Positions 6,637 through 8,831 of a stretch of DNA of 8,831 nt are shown piece after piece; position 1 is the stretch's first letter, and every line of letters starts with the position of its first letter. The position numbers were made by a program, and so were the translations under genes. Origin of the DNA: Bacteroidales bacterium UBA2295 (GTDB lineage: Bacteria; Bacteroidota; Bacteroidia; Bacteroidales; Tenuifilaceae); contig DDWD01000080.1 of assembly GCA_002345825.1 (NCBI GenBank), positions 8,516-17,346 on the forward strand, read 5' to 3'. Under the pieces are notes generated by a model. That model searched no databases and was not told where the DNA came from. It was given only the letters and a program-made list of their open reading frames with translations.

Positions 6637-8490
6637 TTAATAGGTTGTATACTCTTTATCCCCGTTGGTTTTGTCTAGCTCAAAACTAGAACCATTGTCT
6701 CCCATTATATTTGAGGATTTTGTTTTAGCTTTTCCTCCATTAACGCTTGGCTTAATGGTTGGTTTTTGTATATATTTGGTCTTTAGCATACTCCCCACCT
6801 CCGATGTTTTGAAGAACGATATGGCCTCGGCCAGCCTATCGGATTCTGCTCTAACCTCCTGAGCATTATGGGCTAGCGCTTCGCTCATTGCAGCATTCTC
6901 TTGTACGGTTTTGTTCAGGTTCTGAATGGCGTTGTTCACCTGGTCGGCACCTGAACTTTGCTCCAAACTCGACGCTGTAATTTCCTGAATTAGGGTGAGG
7001 TTTTCCTTAACCATTGGGATTACTGCCTTGAGCTTCTCATTGGCCTTGTCGGAGGCACCTTTGAGCTTGTGTGCCATAGATTCTATATCTTGTGCCGATG
7101 TGGCCGATCGTTCGGCCAGCTTACGAACCTCGGCGGCTACAACGGCAAATCCTTTTCCGTGCTCGCCAGCACGGGCTGCTTCCACCGCTGCGTTTAGGGC
7201 AAGTATGTTGGTTTGAAACGAAATATCCTGAATCACACCTATCTTTTCGCTAATTTGGGTAACCAGCTCCAGCGCGCTGGTTGCTGCCTCTACACCGCTA
7301 ACCACACCGTTCTCCGTGTCAACAGCCACCTTGTCTGCACGCCTGGAATTATCGGATGTTTGGTCGATGTTAGCGGCCATCTGCTCCATACTCGATGATA
7401 TTTCCTCTGTGGCCGAGGCCTGCTCGTTGGCTCGCTGTGAAATTTGCTGGCTGCTGTTGCTGAACTCCACGCTGGCTTTGGCTATACTTTCGGAACCGTT
7501 AACAATGTTGTCTGTTATTTCCTTAAGCACATCGCCCATATTGTTTAGGCTGCGAGCCAGGTCGCCAATCTCATCGTTTTTTACCAGTAAATCGTTGTCG
7601 AGTTTAACGGTTAAATCGCCTGATGAGATAATTTCGGCAAATTTAACGCCTCGCTTTATATTGTTCGATAGGGTTTTGCTGAATACTACCGATACTGCTG
7701 CAGAGCCCAGTATAAGAATTAGCAGGATGGTTATTATAAAAAGGATATTCCGGCTGCGCTGCTTGTTAAAAACTATGGTAGTGTTCTCTATAATGCTATC
7801 GAGGTTATTCTTTAGATTGTTGGCAACCGTATTAATACCCGAGTATACCTCTTGGCTCTCGCCAATGGCCTTCCAGCACTCCTTGCCAAGTGCCACGTAT
7901 TGGCTTGTGAGTTGTGTTAGTTCCTGATCCATTGCCGATGATAAAACATTGTTAGCGCTTTGCTCCCAGGCTTTAAAATCGGTTTGGGTTCCGGTAGCAA
8001 TAAACCGTTGACCCAAAAATCGTAGTTTATAAGTTTGAGGAGCAAAATCGGGGTGTTGTGTAACTATTTGCTCTGTAACGATATTAGCTTGGTTTAAAAT
8101 TGTTTCTCTTCTTTTATTTATTTCGTTAAGGGTAGCTGTAGTCGATTTGTACACGTTAACCTCCTGCAACATCTTGTCGATAATAGATATGTTTTGGTCC
8201 TGCAGCGGGTTCGATTTAAAGTCGACAAGCACATGCTCTAAATCGTTAATGCTTGCTTCCAGCCTTTGGCGCGTTTGCTCATCGGGATTCCTAAGGAATA
8301 TTAGAAAATTATTGTCGGCCGAAATGCGTGCCTTATCCGCAATATGTAGATCTAAAATTTTTGCTCTAATACTGTTTATTTGATTGAAACTTATAAATGT
8401 TGCACCTGCTGCCAGCAGCGCAATGGTAGAAAGCGAACCAAAAATAAGGGTGAGCTTGGTTCTGATTTTTAGGTTGTTGAATATCATCAT
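6637..8490 (-). CDS. Methyl-accepting chemotaxis protein with two-TM helical periplasmic sensor
   Basis: This is a 617-residue transmembrane chemoreceptor. TM1 is at about 13-35 and TM2 at about 248-270, enclosing a roughly 210-residue, all-helical-looking periplasmic sensor. A HAMP linker lies at about 271-325 (GDLTVKLDND, DEIGDLARSLNNM). The cytoplasmic signalling coiled coil follows at about 335-562, with the conserved hairpin tip at about 425-458 (FQTNILALNAAVEAARAGEH, GKGFAVVAAEVRKLA) that contacts CheA and CheW. Glu/Gln-rich stretches at about 356-371 and 506-535 are likely methylation regions. The sensor seems to have two similar modules (NNFLIFLRNPDEQ near 60-72, QRFIATGTQTDF near 161-172), reminiscent of helical bimodular (HBM) sensors; I hold this loosely. 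The tail has no NWETF-type pentapeptide for CheR/CheB tethering. The gene starts ATGATG, so the first or second Met may be used. It is monocistronic as far as can be seen, with its own terminator. No other chemotaxis gene is in view. Confidence 0.95.
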   Translation of the reverse strand: MMIFNNLKIRTKLTLIFGSLSTIALLAAGATFISFNQINSIRAKILDLHIADKARISADNNFLIFLRNPDEQTRQRLEASINDLEHVLVDFKSNPLQDQNISIIDKMLQEVNVYKSTTATLNEINKRRETILNQANIVTEQIVTQHPDFAPQTYKLRFLGQRFIATGTQTDFKAWEQSANNVLSSAMDQELTQLTSQYVALGKECWKAIGESQEVYSGINTVANNLKNNLDSIIENTTIVFNKQRSRNILFIITILLILILGSAAVSVVFSKTLSNNIKRGVKFAEIISSGDLTVKLDNDLLVKNDEIGDLARSLNNMGDVLKEITDNIVNGSESIAKASVEFSNSSQQISQRANEQASATEEISSSMEQMAANIDQTSDNSRRADKVAVDTENGVVSGVEAATSALELVTQISEKIGVIQDISFQTNILALNAAVEAARAGEHGKGFAVVAAEVRKLAERSATSAQDIESMAHKLKGASDKANEKLKAVIPMVKENLTLIQEITASSLEQSSGADQVNNAIQNLNKTVQENAAMSEALAHNAQEVRAESDRLAEAISFFKTSEVGSMLKTKYIQKPTIKPSVNGGKAKTKSSNIMGDNGSSFELDKTNGDKEYTTY

Positions 8491-8562
8491 CTTTAGGGTT
8501 TATGGTTCGATTTTTTTAAAAATAATCAGCTTTACTAAGTTATACATAAGTAATTTCTCCCC

Positions 8563-8570
8563 CAAAATAA
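8563..8570 (-). promoter_or_regulatory. Weak candidate -7 element for the chemoreceptor gene
   Basis: On the - strand this reads TTATTTTG, seven of eight positions against TAnnTTTG, 72 bases upstream of the ATG. The only -33-like match is a TTTA 17 bases further up, which is poor. It abuts the inverted repeat at 8570-8592, which would then occupy the promoter spacer. Tentative. Confidence 0.25.
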
Positions 8571-8592
8571 TTTTCACAATGGTTGTGTAAAT
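8570..8592. promoter_or_regulatory. Imperfect inverted repeat in the divergent intergenic region (possible operator)
   Basis: ATTTTCACAA (8570-8579) and TTGTGTAAAT (8583-8592) are complementary at nine of ten positions around a TGG centre. The 23-base element lies between the divergent chemoreceptor and exonuclease genes, 79 bases from the former's start and 42 bases from the latter's. It lacks a T-run, so a protein-binding site fits better than a terminator. The rest of the 144-base gap (8491-8634) shows nothing I can name. Confidence 0.35.
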
Positions 8593-8634
8593 GCCTAACT
8601 TGCAGCCCCATTTTATACACTTACAATTACCCCT

Positions 8635-8831
8635 ATGTTTGCCATTGTTGATATCGAAACCACAGGCGGAAGCCCTGTAACTAGCCGAATAACTGAAATC
8701 GCCATTTTCCTTTTCGATGGCAAAGAGGTTGTGGATGAGTTTACCTCGCTTATTAATCCCGAATGTTATATCCCCCCAAACATCACTCGCCTAACTGGAA
8801 TTACCAACGAGATGGTGGCCAATGCGCCCCG
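8635..8831 (+). CDS. DnaQ-like DEDD-family 3'-5' exonuclease, N-terminal fragment
   Basis: From the ATG at 8635 the frame stays open to the window edge, giving 65 residues. It begins MFAIVDIETTGGSPVTSRIT, where DIET is the exonuclease I motif supplying the Asp and Glu that bind catalytic metal ions. It continues with EIAIFLFDGKEVVDEFTSLI and ITRLTGITNEMV, the pattern of the DNA polymerase III epsilon (DnaQ) superfamily. The DEDDh motifs further in are outside the window, so activity cannot be confirmed. In Bacteroidota such a protein may be a stand-alone exonuclease or the N-terminal half of a longer protein, for example fused to a UvrC-like GIY-YIG domain; the visible part cannot decide. It is divergent from the chemoreceptor and there is no sign that it belongs functionally with the SusCD unit. 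The start was chosen because the first beta-strand and its DIET motif begin directly after this ATG. Confidence 0.88.
   Translation, partial: MFAIVDIETTGGSPVTSRITEIAIFLFDGKEVVDEFTSLINPECYIPPNITRLTGITNEMVANAP

Noticed and set aside
6637..6700. C-terminal CheR/CheB-tethering pentapeptide on the chemoreceptor
   Set aside because: The protein ends GDKEYTTY, which does not match the NWETF-type motif, and the last 55 residues are a polar, probably flexible tail.
7316..7927. Long open frame (203 codons) on the + strand inside the chemoreceptor gene
   Set aside because: It lies antisense to a clear coding sequence, its product is low-complexity Ser/Leu-rich without recognisable motifs, and it has no promoter or homologous pattern. 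It is the mirror of the receptor's codon usage.

Overview
The window looks like chromosomal DNA from a member of the Bacteroidota, probably a free-living or Bacteroidales/Marinilabiliales/Cytophaga-type organism with a chemotaxis system. The evidence is two SusD-type outer-membrane lipoprotein genes, a SusC-type TonB-dependent transporter with an STN domain, a FecR/DUF4974 anti-sigma factor, an ECF sigma factor and a TAnnTTTG-like promoter element. Family calls rest on motif reading only, and no database search was run.

Layout: (1) Bases 1-258 (+) are the 3' end of a SusD-like_2 type gene whose body lies off the left edge. (2) A hairpin at 282-312 sits in the convergent gap. (3) Bases 345-6492 (-) hold a complete four-gene unit transcribed right to left: ECF sigma factor, FecR-like anti-sigma factor, SusC-like transporter with an N-terminal STN signalling domain, and SusD-like lipoprotein. 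Intergenic gaps shrink along it: 64, 21 and 12 bases. (4) A strong hairpin with a T-run at 6587-6613 separates it from an upstream gene for a two-TM methyl-accepting chemotaxis protein at 6637-8490 (-). (5) A 144-base divergent intergenic region at 8491-8634 carries an imperfect inverted repeat. (6) Bases 8635-8831 (+) are the 5' end of a DnaQ-like DEDD exonuclease gene that runs off the right edge.

How the genes work together: the four-gene unit has the parts of a FecA-FecR-FecI type trans-envelope switch. Substrate captured by the SusD lid and SusC barrel would be signalled through the periplasmic STN domain to the C-terminal part of FecR. FecR then controls the ECF sigma factor, which would transcribe the transporter genes. 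The unit is bounded on both sides inside the window and contains no glycoside hydrolase, peptidase or extra surface-binding lipoprotein. It is therefore an uptake and sensing unit without its own enzymes, and its substrate cannot be read from the sequence. The chemoreceptor and exonuclease look like unrelated neighbours.

Nothing here is clearly a new system. The points most worth a second look are the apparent STN-like domain in both the anti-sigma factor and the transporter, the enzyme-free architecture, the mini-ORF overlapping the transporter's GTG start, the chemoreceptor's two-module helical sensor, and two palindromes upstream of the sigma and chemoreceptor genes.
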